A stretch of DNA of 64,000 nt. Source: Lysinibacillus_B sp050613145 (lineage in GTDB: Bacteria; Bacillota; Bacilli; Bacillales_A; Planococcaceae). The stretch lies in contig NZ_CP192507.1 of NCBI RefSeq assembly GCF_050613145.1, positions 1,922,001-1,986,000 of the forward strand, written 5' to 3'. Within the stretch, counting starts at the first letter, position 1. Each line of letters begins with the position of its first letter. Both the position numbers and the translations under genes were made by a program. Below the pieces are notes generated by a model that was not told where the DNA came from, did not search any database, and was given only the letters and a program-made list of their open reading frames with translations. Shown here piece after piece: positions 43,653-52,814 of this stretch.

Positions 43653-44360
43653 ATGTCAAAAAATAAAAAAAAGAAAAAGAATAAAAAGCCGTTGCTTTCT
43701 CCACTATATAAAATATGTTTAATCGTTCTAATGCTACCTATGACGATAGCGATTTATATAGGGGTTTATTTTGCTTGGGAGGAATTCAAAGGTCTACCGT
43801 TTATTAGAGAATTTGTGGAGCCTAGTGAAATCGCGAAGATTCAAGCAAATTTTGATCTTGAAATTCCTATTGAATACATCCCGATTTATATGGAGGCTGG
43901 GGAAAAATATAATATTCCGTGGACATTACTTGCAGCACATCATCGAATTGAGACACGCTTTTCTACTATGCAAACACTTGTCTCACCAGTTGGAGCAGAG
44001 GGCCATTTACAATTTATGCCGTGTACTTGGGTTGGATGGAAGCACAATACATGTTCTGGACTTGGTGAGGGAGAGATTACAGATGAAGAGAAACTGGATC
44101 CACAAACAATTGCGCTATATGGTGGCTATGGAGTAGATGCTGATGGTGATGGTATTGCGGACCCATTTCATATTGAAGATGCCATTTACTCTGCAGCGAA
44201 TTTTTTATCCATTGCTGGTGCAGCGAATGGCGATTTAGAAAAAGCGATTTTTCAATATAACCACAGTGAAGAATATGTAGAAGACATATTATATTACTAC
44301 AATTTATACAACACTTATAAAGAACGTCTGGAAACGGAAGTAATTACTGTGAATTCCTAG
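43653..44360 (+). CDS. Membrane-anchored lytic transglycosylase
   Basis: A 235-residue protein: a very basic N-terminus (SKNKKKKKNKKP), one membrane helix (about 20-42), then an SLT-type domain. The catalytic Glu is in AAHHRIETRFS. VSPVGAEGHLQFMPCTWVGW and FQYNHSEEYVEDILYY are typical. It is expected to cut the glycan strands of peptidoglycan at the outer face. AAGGTTTGGTGG precedes the ATG. Resembles the lysozyme-like part of B. subtilis CwlT/YocA-type proteins. Confidence 0.85.
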   Translation: MSKNKKKKKNKKPLLSPLYKICLIVLMLPMTIAIYIGVYFAWEEFKGLPFIREFVEPSEIAKIQANFDLEIPIEYIPIYMEAGEKYNIPWTLLAAHHRIETRFSTMQTLVSPVGAEGHLQFMPCTWVGWKHNTCSGLGEGEITDEEKLDPQTIALYGGYGVDADGDGIADPFHIEDAIYSAANFLSIAGAANGDLEKAIFQYNHSEEYVEDILYYYNLYNTYKERLETEVITVNS

Positions 44361-44370
44361 TGCAACTAAA

Positions 44371-44400
44371 AAAAGGAATCGCTCGCCAGCGATTCCTTTT
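44371..44400. terminator. Bidirectional terminator
   Basis: The stem AAAAGGAATCGCT / AGCGATTCCTTTT has a 4-base loop. It ends the transglycosylase gene and, on the other strand, the GlsB-like gene. Confidence 0.87.
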
Positions 44401-44411
44401 AATTGACATAT

Positions 44412-44669
44412 TTAAGTGGCTTTACGCATCGATTTTAAAATAAAGCTAACGATGAAAATTAATACGATTGCGCCAATCAGTGCAGGGAATACGTAAAAGT
44501 CAGATACTCTCCAACCCCAATTGCCAAGTAACATACTTCCTATCCAAGAACCGACAATACCGGCAACAATATTACCAATCACACCACCTGGGACATCTTT
44601 CCCCAGAATGATACCTGCTAACCAACCTAAAATACCACCAATGATTAAAAACCAAATAAAGCTAATCAT
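44412..44669 (-). CDS. GlsB/YeaQ/YmgE-family small membrane protein
   Basis: An 85-residue protein with three glycine-rich helices. GGILGWLAGIILGKDVPGGV and GNIVAGIVGSWIGSMLL are characteristic of this family ('transglycosylase-associated protein'). ATG at 44669 is preferred, because TTG at 44681 abuts AAAGGAG. Members are linked to general stress in other Firmicutes. Function here unknown. Confidence 0.85.
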   Translation of the reverse strand: MISFIWFLIIGGILGWLAGIILGKDVPGGVIGNIVAGIVGSWIGSMLLGNWGWRVSDFYVFPALIGAIVLIFIVSFILKSMRKAT

Positions 44670-44782
44670 AATTGTGTACAACTCCTTTAAAATTGTTAGT
44701 GATCTATGATAGCGTCTACTTAGTTATTTCCTGTGATACAGTAAGTTAAACGTAATTGGACGGAAATTTAATAAAAAATTAA

Positions 44783-45325
44783 TTATACTACTTTAGCGCC
44801 TAACGTATTTGTGAAATGTTCCAATGCCCAGTCATGACCTGCCGTATTAAAGCTAGCTACCCCATTTTTGTAGACCGTAATAGTATAGCCTAAATTATAA
44901 GCATCCACAGCCGTGTGAAGCACACAAATATCTGTGCAAACACCAACTAAGGCGATGTCTCGGATGCCGCGTTCTTGCAATAGCTGATGTAAATTCGTTC
45001 CCGCAAATGCAGAGTATCTCGTTTTATCTAACGATATGCAGACATTTTTATGTTTGTCATAAACGTCTTTGACCATGCCGTACAAATCACGGCCAGCTGT
45101 TCCGGCAATATTATGCGGTGGAAATAGTTTCGTTTCTGGATGGTATGTGTCGTCTTCATAGTGAATATCATTTGTAAAAATGACAAGCTCATTAGCTGCT
45201 ATATACTCTTTAATTAAAGAGGAAATTGTTTGTTCAATTGCTTGTCCAGGTTTACCACAAGTTAATTTTCCGTCATCTGCTACAAAATCATACGTATAGT
45301 CAATGACAATTAAAGATTTCTTCAA
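44783..45325 (-). CDS. pncA: Nicotinamidase
   Basis: A cysteine hydrolase of the isochorismatase fold that turns nicotinamide into nicotinate for NAD recycling. The catalytic triad is visible: Asp in LIVIDYTYDF, Lys in SLDKTRYSAF and Cys in LVGVCTDICVLHTA. I favour TTG at 45325, because GGAGG sits eight bases before it. The ATG at 45346 has no site and the extra residues (SEEAKK) only translate that binding site. Length from TTG (180) fits B. subtilis PncA (183). Confidence 0.85.
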   Translation of the reverse strand: MKKSLIVIDYTYDFVADDGKLTCGKPGQAIEQTISSLIKEYIAANELVIFTNDIHYEDDTYHPETKLFPPHNIAGTAGRDLYGMVKDVYDKHKNVCISLDKTRYSAFAGTNLHQLLQERGIRDIALVGVCTDICVLHTAVDAYNLGYTITVYKNGVASFNTAGHDWALEHFTNTLGAKVV

Positions 45326-45464
45326 TTTTTTCGCCTCCTCTGACATATGTTTTATTATGCCATGTAATCGAGGAGGGGTTAATTTATCTAAATATTCAAA
45401 AAAGTTTGAAAAATATCAAGTTATTGATTATAATAAAATAAACTTAGTTTAAGAGGTGATCATC

Positions 45465-45572
45465 ATGGATAAGACATTAATGAAAAAGCTTGATAAACAA
45501 GGTTTTATTTTTGCAGCGTTGCACACGGTGATTTGGCTAAACCTCGCAGTTGAATTTTTATTTCTCTCCTAG
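45465..45572 (+). CDS. Very small hypothetical protein
   Basis: A 35-residue open frame with a good site (AAGAGGTGATCATC before the ATG). It reads MDKTLMKKLDKQGFIFAALH and then TVIWLNLAVEFLFLS: a basic start and one membrane-like segment. Its stop codon lies in the left arm of a terminator hairpin (45568-45585). It is 46 bases before the racemase-fold gene. I do not recognise it. Expression is plausible from site and length but unproven. Confidence 0.5.
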   Translation: MDKTLMKKLDKQGFIFAALHTVIWLNLAVEFLFLS

Positions 45573-45592
45573 CGTATAAGCTAGGTTTTTTT
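45568..45592 (+). terminator. Short terminator overlapping a stop codon
   Basis: CCTAGC-GTATAA-GCTAGG is followed by seven Ts. It begins at the last codon of the 35-residue gene and precedes the racemase-fold gene, so it could attenuate it. Confidence 0.65.
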
Positions 45593-45618
45593 AGTGGGAA
45601 AAGAAGGGAGCATTTAGG

Positions 45619-46791
45619 GTGGAGCGATTTAACGATGCATTTCAGCACCTCGATAAGCCATTTGCTTGGGTCGATTTAGATGCACTTGATGCGAATATAG
45701 CGTTTGTTGCATCAAAGACAGCTAAATCCATCCGACTAGCTACGAAGTCGATCCGTTCGGTAAAGCTTTTACGATATATAGCAGACCGTTTACCACAGGT
45801 CGCAGGCTTTATGACATTTACCGCAGCAGAAACCGTTTATTTAGCCGAGCGCGGGTTTGATCATTTCTTGCTCGGCTACCCAGTGATGGAACGACAGGCG
45901 ATACAAAAATTGCTGTACTTACTTAAAGAAGGAAAAGATATAACATTTATGGTGGATCATATTGATCAAGTAAAATATCTTGTTGCATTAGCGAAACCAC
46001 TTCATATTACGGTACCCATTTGTATTGATATCAATGTATCGATTGATTTCGGTTTACTGTATTTTGGGACAAAGCGTTCACCACTTCATAGTTATGAAAC
46101 CGTAAGTAAATTGCTCGGTGAAATAGCAGAAATGGACGTAGATATAAAAGGAGTCATGGCATACGAAGCGCAAGTAGCAGGTGTGGCAGATTTACCTAAT
46201 ACAACACTCACTTCACGTATGAAAAGCATACTAATCAAACAATTAAAAAATAAATCATTCAAACAAATTGAGGAAATTCGTCAAGAAACATTATCGATTA
46301 TCCGACACTTATATTCACCTATTTTTATTAACGGCGGCGGTTCAGGGAGTATGGATTTTACAAATACGCTTGATGTCACAGAAATAACAGTAGGCTCCGC
46401 TTTTTTAGCACCTGCTTTATTTGATCGTTATCAATCGCTAACACTGCAAAAGGCTAGTGGATTTGCTTTAGATGTTGTAAGGCAATTTGATACAGAAACA
46501 GTCGTTTGTCATGGGGGTGGCTATATTGCTTCAGGTGCCCCTGGACATGACCGATTACCGTCCTTTTATGAGGAAGAACGTTTTCAATATGTTTTACTAG
46601 AAGGTGCTGGAGAGGTACAAACACCGATTATAGATAAAGAACAGGCGTTAAAAATTGGAGATACGGTATATTTTCGCCATGCTAAAGCCGGAGAACTCTG
46701 TGAGCGTTTCTTAGCTTTGCATGCTATTCGTGGTAATCAGTATGTAGGTTCATATTCCACTTATCGAGGTGATGGACAATGTTTTCTTTAG
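45619..46791 (+). CDS. Alanine racemase-fold PLP enzyme (amino acid deaminase/aldolase-like)
   Basis: A 390-residue enzyme of fold type III. The N-terminal barrel starts with FAWVDLDALDANIAFVASKT. The cofactor lysine is probably in SIRLATKSIRS. INGGGSGSMDF and VCHGGGYIASGAPGHDRLPS mark the D-threonine aldolase / D-serine dehydratase-like branch rather than alanine racemase. GTG start with AGGGAG eight bases upstream. It overlaps the following oxidase gene by 13 bases. The reaction is not known; I infer a metabolic link to that oxidase. Confidence 0.75.
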   Translation: MERFNDAFQHLDKPFAWVDLDALDANIAFVASKTAKSIRLATKSIRSVKLLRYIADRLPQVAGFMTFTAAETVYLAERGFDHFLLGYPVMERQAIQKLLYLLKEGKDITFMVDHIDQVKYLVALAKPLHITVPICIDINVSIDFGLLYFGTKRSPLHSYETVSKLLGEIAEMDVDIKGVMAYEAQVAGVADLPNTTLTSRMKSILIKQLKNKSFKQIEEIRQETLSIIRHLYSPIFINGGGSGSMDFTNTLDVTEITVGSAFLAPALFDRYQSLTLQKASGFALDVVRQFDTETVVCHGGGYIASGAPGHDRLPSFYEEERFQYVLLEGAGEVQTPIIDKEQALKIGDTVYFRHAKAGELCERFLALHAIRGNQYVGSYSTYRGDGQCFL

Positions 46792-48095
46792 AAAAGTTCA
46801 AAGAGGGAGCTGCTTGGACAAATTGGTCACAGCGTTTTGTTAGTTATCCTACGTATTATGCTCCGCAGTCAGTCGATGAATTAGTACAAATAGTAAAGGA
46901 CCATAGCCAGTCTAGTCGAACAATTCGTGTGACGGGTGCTGCACATTCATTCAGTCCTGTAGCATTGCCTGAAAGTTCTGCGCTAACATTACATCATTTA
47001 CGTGGGTTGATATCAGTAGATAAGGAGAAGATGGAGGCAACCTTTTATGCTGGTACCTATTTATACGAAATCGGTCCGTTATTGGAACAACATGGACTTG
47101 CAGTACTAAATATGGGGGATATTAACGTTCAAACATTAGCAGGTGTCATTTCAACAGGTACACATGGAACAGGTGTGACACTTGGGTCATTTTCATCGAT
47201 GGTTACGAAATGGACATTTGTGAATGGTTTAGGGGAGGTTATGACGCACGAGCGAGGGGAGGATGATTTATCGCATGCCTTGCATGTTTCACTCGGACTG
47301 CTCGGTATTTTAGTAGCGGTAACTATTCGAGTCATCCCTCTCTATAGTTTGCATTATCGTTCATCTAGGGAAAATCTTCATACATCACTCCAAACATTTC
47401 AGCAAGACATAAGGCAGCATAGGCATGTAGAGTGGTATTATTTTCCGTGCTCAGAAACGATTCAAGTAAAGAAAATGGATCTGATTCCCCCTAAGTACGC
47501 TACAGCAAGAGAGCGTACAATGGAAAATCTGAAACTAGAAATGATTGAGAATCGATTATTTGAAGTTGCTTCAAAGGTTTGCAAGTTGAAACCGCAATTC
47601 AGCACTATGGTAAGTCAGCTTTCTTCTAAGTTGATAACGGAAGGTGAGAAGGTAGATATTTGTTATATGGTGTATCCAACACCGCGCCGTGTAAAGTTTA
47701 ATGAAGCCGAATTTGCCATTCCATTACAGCAATTTGAAGCATGCATGGAAGAAATTCACGCTACAATGAAAGCGGAGAAGTTCAATGTTCATTTTCCGAT
47801 TGAATGCCGGACAACAGCGGGAGAAGCAGGTTTTTTAAGTCCAACACAAGGGGAAGAAAGCGCATTTTTAGCATTTCATATGTATCAAGGGATGGATGAG
47901 TCACGTTACTTTCAATGGGTATTTTCGATGATGGAAAAGTATGGTGCACGTGCCCATTGGGGGAAAATGAATCGATATACTAAAGAGAACATCGACTTGT
48001 ATTATCCGCATGCGCAAAAAATTAACAAAATAAGACAAAAATTAGACCCAGCTGACATATTCGTTACACACTATTTTAATAAAATTTTTTGCTAG
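46779..48095 (+). CDS. FAD-linked sugar-1,4-lactone oxidase
   Basis: A 438-residue flavin oxidase of the D-arabinono-1,4-lactone / L-gulonolactone oxidase family. The FAD domain has RVTGAAHSFSPVA, with the histidine that can bind FAD covalently, and GVISTGTHGTGVTLGSFSSM. The C-terminal ALO domain includes RAHWGKMN and ends with KLDPADIFVTHYF. GAGGTG precedes the ATG. It is translationally coupled to the racemase-fold gene. A natural substrate in Bacillales is not established. Confidence 0.85.
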   Translation: MFSLEKFKEGAAWTNWSQRFVSYPTYYAPQSVDELVQIVKDHSQSSRTIRVTGAAHSFSPVALPESSALTLHHLRGLISVDKEKMEATFYAGTYLYEIGPLLEQHGLAVLNMGDINVQTLAGVISTGTHGTGVTLGSFSSMVTKWTFVNGLGEVMTHERGEDDLSHALHVSLGLLGILVAVTIRVIPLYSLHYRSSRENLHTSLQTFQQDIRQHRHVEWYYFPCSETIQVKKMDLIPPKYATARERTMENLKLEMIENRLFEVASKVCKLKPQFSTMVSQLSSKLITEGEKVDICYMVYPTPRRVKFNEAEFAIPLQQFEACMEEIHATMKAEKFNVHFPIECRTTAGEAGFLSPTQGEESAFLAFHMYQGMDESRYFQWVFSMMEKYGARAHWGKMNRYTKENIDLYYPHAQKINKIRQKLDPADIFVTHYFNKIFC

Positions 48096-48409
48096 TTCTA
48101 TAGACTTAAAATGAAAGTATCAGGTGAAAGATACGGTTAACGAAATATTTTTTTGTTTTAATGAAAATTTAAAAAAATTCGCTAAACGAGAAAAAACATT
48201 GTAATAATCATAAAGAAACCGCTTTCTTTATTTTTCAATGTTTTTAATTGTCTAAAAAATTCAAAAATAGTGTTGACGAGCATAAGGTTTTCGTACTATG
48301 ATAGCAACAATTTAATACGTTCGTTGTTTCAAGCGAACATCGATATGTAAACATAGATGATTGAAAATTCAGCATCTAATAACATATGTAGACGTGAGGG
48401 GCGTTCTAA
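48096..48409. other. Upstream region of the ilv-leu operon
   Basis: It holds a weak AT-rich hairpin (48211-48230, TAAAGAAA/TTTCTTTA then T5) that may end the oxidase gene, and the ilvD promoter. I looked for a T-box or other riboswitch here and saw none. Confidence 0.55.
48273..48302 (+). promoter_or_regulatory. Probable sigma-A promoter of ilvD
   Basis: TTGACG and TATGAT are 18 bases apart. The transcript would have a leader of about 100 bases before the ilvD start. Confidence 0.65.
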
Positions 48410-50080
48410 ATGAGAAGTGATATGATTAAAATGGGGGTAGACCGAGCTCCTCACCGTAGTCTTTTATACGCTACGGGGAAAGTAAAGGCGAGAGATTTAG
48501 ATAAGCCTTTTATCGGTGTATGTAACTCGTACATCGACATTATTCCAGGGCATGTGCATTTACGTCAGTTTGCAGATGTCGTGAAAGAAGCGATTATTGA
48601 GGCAGGTGGTATCCCATTCGAGTTCAATACAATTGGTGTTGATGATGGGATTGCAATGGGCCATATCGGGATGCGCTATTCGTTGCCATCGCGTGAAATT
48701 ATTGCAGATGCTGCGGAAACAGTAATTAACGCACACTGGTTTGATGGAGTGTTTTACATTCCAAACTGTGACAAAATTACGCCTGGAATGTTAATGGCAG
48801 CTGTTCGCACAAATGTACCATCAGTCTTTGTATCAGGTGGACCGATGGAGGCAGGTACTTCTGCAAGCGGGAAGCAACTTTCATTAACAAGCGTATTTGA
48901 AGGTGTCGGTGCTCATAAATCGGGTAAAATGACAGCTGAAGAGTTATTAGATATTGAAAACAATGCATGTCCGACATGTGGTTCATGTTCAGGGATGTTC
49001 ACAGCGAACTCGATGAACTGCTTAATGGAAATGTTAGGGGTAGCTCTACCAGGTAATGGTACAATTGTTGCGACAAGTGAAGAGCGACACCAACTAATTA
49101 AAGAAGCAGCTAAACAATTAGTACGTATGATTAAAGAGGACATTAAGCCTCGAGATATTATTACAAAAGAAGCAATCGATGATGCATTTGCGTTAGATAT
49201 GGCGATGGGTGGATCAACGAATACCGTTCTACATACATTGGCAATTGCAAATGAAGCAGAAATCGAGTACAACATAGAAGATATTAATAAAGTTGCTGAA
49301 CGTGTACCTTATTTAGCGAAAATTATGCCGGCATCGGATATTTCGATGGATGACATTGCAAAAGCAGGTGGCGTGCAAGCAATCATTAATGAGTTAACTA
49401 AAATTCCTGGAGCCATTCATCCGGATAGACCGACGATTGCAGGGGTTACAATGCGTGAGCTTGTGAAAGATTATCATATTACGAATGATCAAGTGATTCG
49501 TACAAAAGATAATCCGTACTCGCCAGTAGGTGGTTTATCGATTTTATTCGGTAATATTGCACCAGAAGGGTCTGTTATCAAGGTTGGTGCGGTTGACCCA
49601 TCTATACAAGTATTTACAGGTGAAGCGATTGTGTTTGAATCGCAAGAAGAGGCACAGGCTGCTATCGATAATGGTGATGTACGTGAAGGGCATGTCGTTG
49701 TCATCCGCTATGAAGGTCCGAAAGGTGGACCAGGGATGCCTGAAATGCTCGCACCAACTTCAGCCATTCAAGGTCGTGGTTTAGGTACAAAAGTAGCTTT
49801 AATCACAGATGGTCGATTCTCAGGTGCATCTCGTGGTATTTCAATTGGGCATATTTCACCAGAAGCAGCAGAAGGCGGTCCAATCGCTTTAGTTGAAAAT
49901 GGTGATGTCATTACAATTAATCTACCAAATCGTACGATTCAACTAGAAGTTTCAGATGAAGTTTTAGCTGAACGACGTACAAAATTAACACCATTTGAGC
50001 CAAAAATTAAACGCGGTTGGTTAGCACGTTACTCAAAACTAGTGACAAATGCTTCTCAAGGCGGTATTATGAAAATATAA
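48410..50080 (+). CDS. ilvD: Dihydroxy-acid dehydratase
   Basis: A 556-residue Fe-S enzyme that makes 2-keto acids of valine and isoleucine. Cluster cysteines are visible in GVCNSYIDIIPGH, IPNCDKITPGM and CPTCGSCSGMFTANSMNC. The C-terminal swivelling domain ends with KPK-like FEPKIKRGWLARYSKLV. GAGGGG precedes the ATG. Length is normal. It is the first gene of the branched-chain operon and is separated from ilvB by a T-box leader. Confidence 0.96.
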   Translation: MRSDMIKMGVDRAPHRSLLYATGKVKARDLDKPFIGVCNSYIDIIPGHVHLRQFADVVKEAIIEAGGIPFEFNTIGVDDGIAMGHIGMRYSLPSREIIADAAETVINAHWFDGVFYIPNCDKITPGMLMAAVRTNVPSVFVSGGPMEAGTSASGKQLSLTSVFEGVGAHKSGKMTAEELLDIENNACPTCGSCSGMFTANSMNCLMEMLGVALPGNGTIVATSEERHQLIKEAAKQLVRMIKEDIKPRDIITKEAIDDAFALDMAMGGSTNTVLHTLAIANEAEIEYNIEDINKVAERVPYLAKIMPASDISMDDIAKAGGVQAIINELTKIPGAIHPDRPTIAGVTMRELVKDYHITNDQVIRTKDNPYSPVGGLSILFGNIAPEGSVIKVGAVDPSIQVFTGEAIVFESQEEAQAAIDNGDVREGHVVVIRYEGPKGGPGMPEMLAPTSAIQGRGLGTKVALITDGRFSGASRGISIGHISPEAAEGGPIALVENGDVITINLPNRTIQLEVSDEVLAERRTKLTPFEPKIKRGWLARYSKLVTNASQGGIMKI

Positions 50081-50092
50081 TATTTACGAAAA

Positions 50093-50440
50093 CGTTGATG
50101 AGGTTAAAGTTTACAGAGCCTTGTATCTACCAGAGAGCCGGTGTTGCTGGAAGCCGGCGATACAACTGTATCCGACATCCCCTCGGAGTGAGCTATTAAA
50201 CGCGATTCTGCCATTAGATAGCTCCGGGCATGAACAGTGCTCGTTATTAATGAATAGTGTGTCAGTCTTAGTTGCACGCCGAATTGTCTGAAACTTTCTA
50301 ACATTCGGCGAAGATTGACTGTTCAAGCTATTTATGAGGCAGCTTATTTAAGTTGTGAATAAGGGTGGTACCATGAAAAGTCTTTTTCATCCCTACGCAA
50401 AGGTTTTCTTTTGCGTGCGGAGAAGAAGGCTTTTTCTTTA
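50093..50440 (+). ncRNA. T-box leader RNA between ilvD and ilvB
   Basis: Stem I is recognised by CAGAGAGCCGGTGTTGCTGG and the pairing GCCGG/CCGGC. The conserved T-box sequence AAGGGTGGTACC is at 50361-50372. A terminator hairpin (left arm from about 50377, right arm TTTGCGTGCGGAGAAGAAGG, then CTTTTTC) ends the element. The likely specifier is ATC (Ile) at 50177-50179, in GACATCCCCTCGGAG, though the following base is C where A is usual. Uncharged tRNA would stabilise the antiterminator and let transcription reach ilvB. Confidence 0.88.
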
Positions 50441-50468
50441 TCAGTTTGAGTAGGGAGGAGTAAACGAA

Positions 50469-52217
50469 ATGTCTAATGTTTCAGCAAAAGAAATGCAAAA
50501 GCAAGAAGTGACAGAAGAAGTAAAAAAGCCGCGTGATGGTGCAGATATTTTAGTCCAAGCATTACATGATCAAGGCGTTGATATAATTTTCGGTTATCCA
50601 GGTGGAGCTGTACTACAAATTTATGATGCGATGTACCGTAATCCAATTCGTCACATTTTGACACGTCACGAACAAGGGGCAATCCATGCAGCAGAAGGTT
50701 ATGCACGTGTAACAAACAAACCAGGCGTTGTCATTGCAACAAGTGGTCCAGGAGCAACAAACTTAGTAACGGGTATTGCGGATGCAATGATTGACTCGAT
50801 TCCACTCGTTGTTTTCACTGGGCAAGTAGCAACATCTGTGATTGGTACAGATGCATTCCAAGAAGCTGATATTATGGGAATTACAACACCAATTACAAAG
50901 CATAATTACCAAGTGCAGGATGTGCGTGATATCCCACGCATCGTTCAAGAGGCTTTCCATATTGCGAATACAGGACGTAAAGGACCAGTTTTAATCGACT
51001 TCCCGAAAAACGTATCGCAAACGCTATTTACAGATGGTGATATGCCAGAAACACCGGATGAAATCTATTTACCAGGTTATCAACCGACATATAAACCAAA
51101 TTACTTGCAAATCCAAAAAGCCATTCAAGCGATTAGCTTAGCGAAAAAACCGTTAGTACTTGCTGGTGCGGGTGTATTATTTGCAGATGCACGCGAAGAA
51201 TTGACAGAATTTATCGAGAAGTACAAATTGCCAGTTATTAATACGCTGTTAGGATTAGGTAGTATCTATGGTCAACACGAGCTGTTCTACGGTATGGCTG
51301 GTATGCATGGAACAGTGACGGCAAACGATGCGATTACACAATGTGATTTACTGATTAATATTGGCGCTCGCTTTGATGACCGTTTAACAGGTAACTTGGC
51401 GACATTTGCGCCAAATGCAAAGATCATTCATATCGATATCGATCCAGCGGAAATCGGTAAAAACGTGCCAACGGATATCCCGATTGTAGCGGATGCAAAA
51501 GAAGCATTAAAAGCGCTATTGAAAAAAGAGTTCGATGCACCGGATACAATAGCTTGGTTAGAATATCTTGACGAACAAGATAAAGAGTTCCCGCTTTGGT
51601 ATGACGAAGATCCAAATGAAATTATGCCGCAACAAGCGATGGAAGCGATTCAAAAAATTACAAACGGTGATGCAATTGTGACAACGGATGTTGGTCAACA
51701 TCAAATGTTTGCAGCACAGTACTATAAGTTAAATAACCCTCATGACTGGGTAACGTCTGGTGGACTTGGTACGATGGGCTTCGGTTTCCCCGCGGCAATT
51801 GGAGCACAGTTTGCGAAGCCAGAGAAAAAAGTTATTTCAATTTGTGGTGACGCTGGATTCCAAATGACGGCACAAGAGCTTGCATTATTAAAAGAATTCA
51901 ACTTGCCAGTGAAAATTGTCATTTTAAATAATGCTTGTTTAGGAATGGTACGCCAATGGCAAGAAACGTTCTATGAAGAGCGCTATTCTCAATCATTAAT
52001 GCCAATTCAGCCTGATTTCGTGAAGTTAGCAGATGCATATGGCGTTAAAGGATATTTAATTGAGAAATTAGAAGACATGGAGGCGACACTTACAGAAGCT
52101 ATCAATTCTGATGAGCCGGTGCTAATTGACCTTCGCGTAAAACAACAATCGAGCGTTTACCCAATGGTCGCACCAGGTAAAGGATTACATGAAATGATCG
52201 GGGTGAAAAAGCTGTGA
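50469..52217 (+). CDS. ilvB: Acetolactate synthase large subunit
   Basis: A 582-residue thiamine-diphosphate enzyme that joins pyruvates (or pyruvate and 2-ketobutyrate), the first shared step. The catalytic Glu is in LTRHEQGAIHAAEGYARV. The TDP motif is CGDAGFQMTAQELALLKEFN with NNACLGMVRQWQ. GGAGG precedes the ATG. A 25-residue charged N-terminal extension (SAKEMQKQEVTEEVKK) comes before the conserved domain. GTGA overlap with the regulatory-subunit gene. Confidence 0.95.
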   Translation: MSNVSAKEMQKQEVTEEVKKPRDGADILVQALHDQGVDIIFGYPGGAVLQIYDAMYRNPIRHILTRHEQGAIHAAEGYARVTNKPGVVIATSGPGATNLVTGIADAMIDSIPLVVFTGQVATSVIGTDAFQEADIMGITTPITKHNYQVQDVRDIPRIVQEAFHIANTGRKGPVLIDFPKNVSQTLFTDGDMPETPDEIYLPGYQPTYKPNYLQIQKAIQAISLAKKPLVLAGAGVLFADAREELTEFIEKYKLPVINTLLGLGSIYGQHELFYGMAGMHGTVTANDAITQCDLLINIGARFDDRLTGNLATFAPNAKIIHIDIDPAEIGKNVPTDIPIVADAKEALKALLKKEFDAPDTIAWLEYLDEQDKEFPLWYDEDPNEIMPQQAMEAIQKITNGDAIVTTDVGQHQMFAAQYYKLNNPHDWVTSGGLGTMGFGFPAAIGAQFAKPEKKVISICGDAGFQMTAQELALLKEFNLPVKIVILNNACLGMVRQWQETFYEERYSQSLMPIQPDFVKLADAYGVKGYLIEKLEDMEATLTEAINSDEPVLIDLRVKQQSSVYPMVAPGKGLHEMIGVKKL

Positions 52218-52729
52218 AACGAGTAATTACTGTTATTGTAATCAATCAAAGCGGTGTACTAAACCGCGTAACAGGTCTTTTAATGAAGCGTCAATTCAAT
52301 ATCGAATCAATTACTGTAGGTCATACAGAGCAGCCAAACTTCTCAAAAATGACATTCGTTGTTCATGTTGAAGATGAGTGCAAAATTGAACAGCTGATTA
52401 AGCAATTATCAAAACAAATTGATGTACTAAAAGTAAATGATATTACGGATAAATCAATCGTCATTCGTGAGCTTGCTTTAGTGAAAGTGATTTCACCGCC
52501 AAACTTACGACTTGAGATGAATGCAATCATTGAGCCGTTCCGCCCACAAATTATCGATACAGCGAAAAATGTTGTGACGTATCAAGTAGTCGGACATCCA
52601 GAGAAAATCGATGCATTTATTGAACTAATTCGTCCATATGGGATTAAAGAATTAACACGCACAGGTGCTACAGCATCAGTTCGTGAAACACAAAAATCTG
52701 ATCAACCGCAGCTATCTATTCTAAAATAA
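52214..52729 (+). CDS. ilvH: Acetolactate synthase regulatory subunit
   Basis: A 171-residue protein with an N-terminal ACT domain (MKRVITVIVINQSGVLNRVT, then GLLMKRQFNIESITVG) that binds valine and gives feedback control of IlvB. GTG start overlaps the ilvB stop by four bases. The C-terminal domain (LALVKVISPPNLRLEMNAII) is normal. Also called ilvN. Confidence 0.95.
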   Translation: MKRVITVIVINQSGVLNRVTGLLMKRQFNIESITVGHTEQPNFSKMTFVVHVEDECKIEQLIKQLSKQIDVLKVNDITDKSIVIRELALVKVISPPNLRLEMNAIIEPFRPQIIDTAKNVVTYQVVGHPEKIDAFIELIRPYGIKELTRTGATASVRETQKSDQPQLSILK

Positions 52730-52756
52730 AATTTCAGAATAGTTTGCAATATAATC

Positions 52757-52782
52757 TTGGGGATCGGTGACACCGCATCCCC
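52757..52782 (+). promoter_or_regulatory. Hairpin in the ilvH-ilvC gap
   Basis: TGGGGAT-CGGTG...CACCG-C-ATCCCCA forms a strong stem in the 85-base gap. No T run follows, so it is not a terminator. It could define or protect the 5' end of a processed ilvC transcript. Confidence 0.5.
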
Positions 52783-52814
52783 ACGCATATAAAAATTTTA
52801 GGGGGCATTTTAAA

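Noticed and set aside
48096..48409. T-box upstream of ilvD
   Set aside because: No GGTGGTACC-like sequence or stem I pattern is present.
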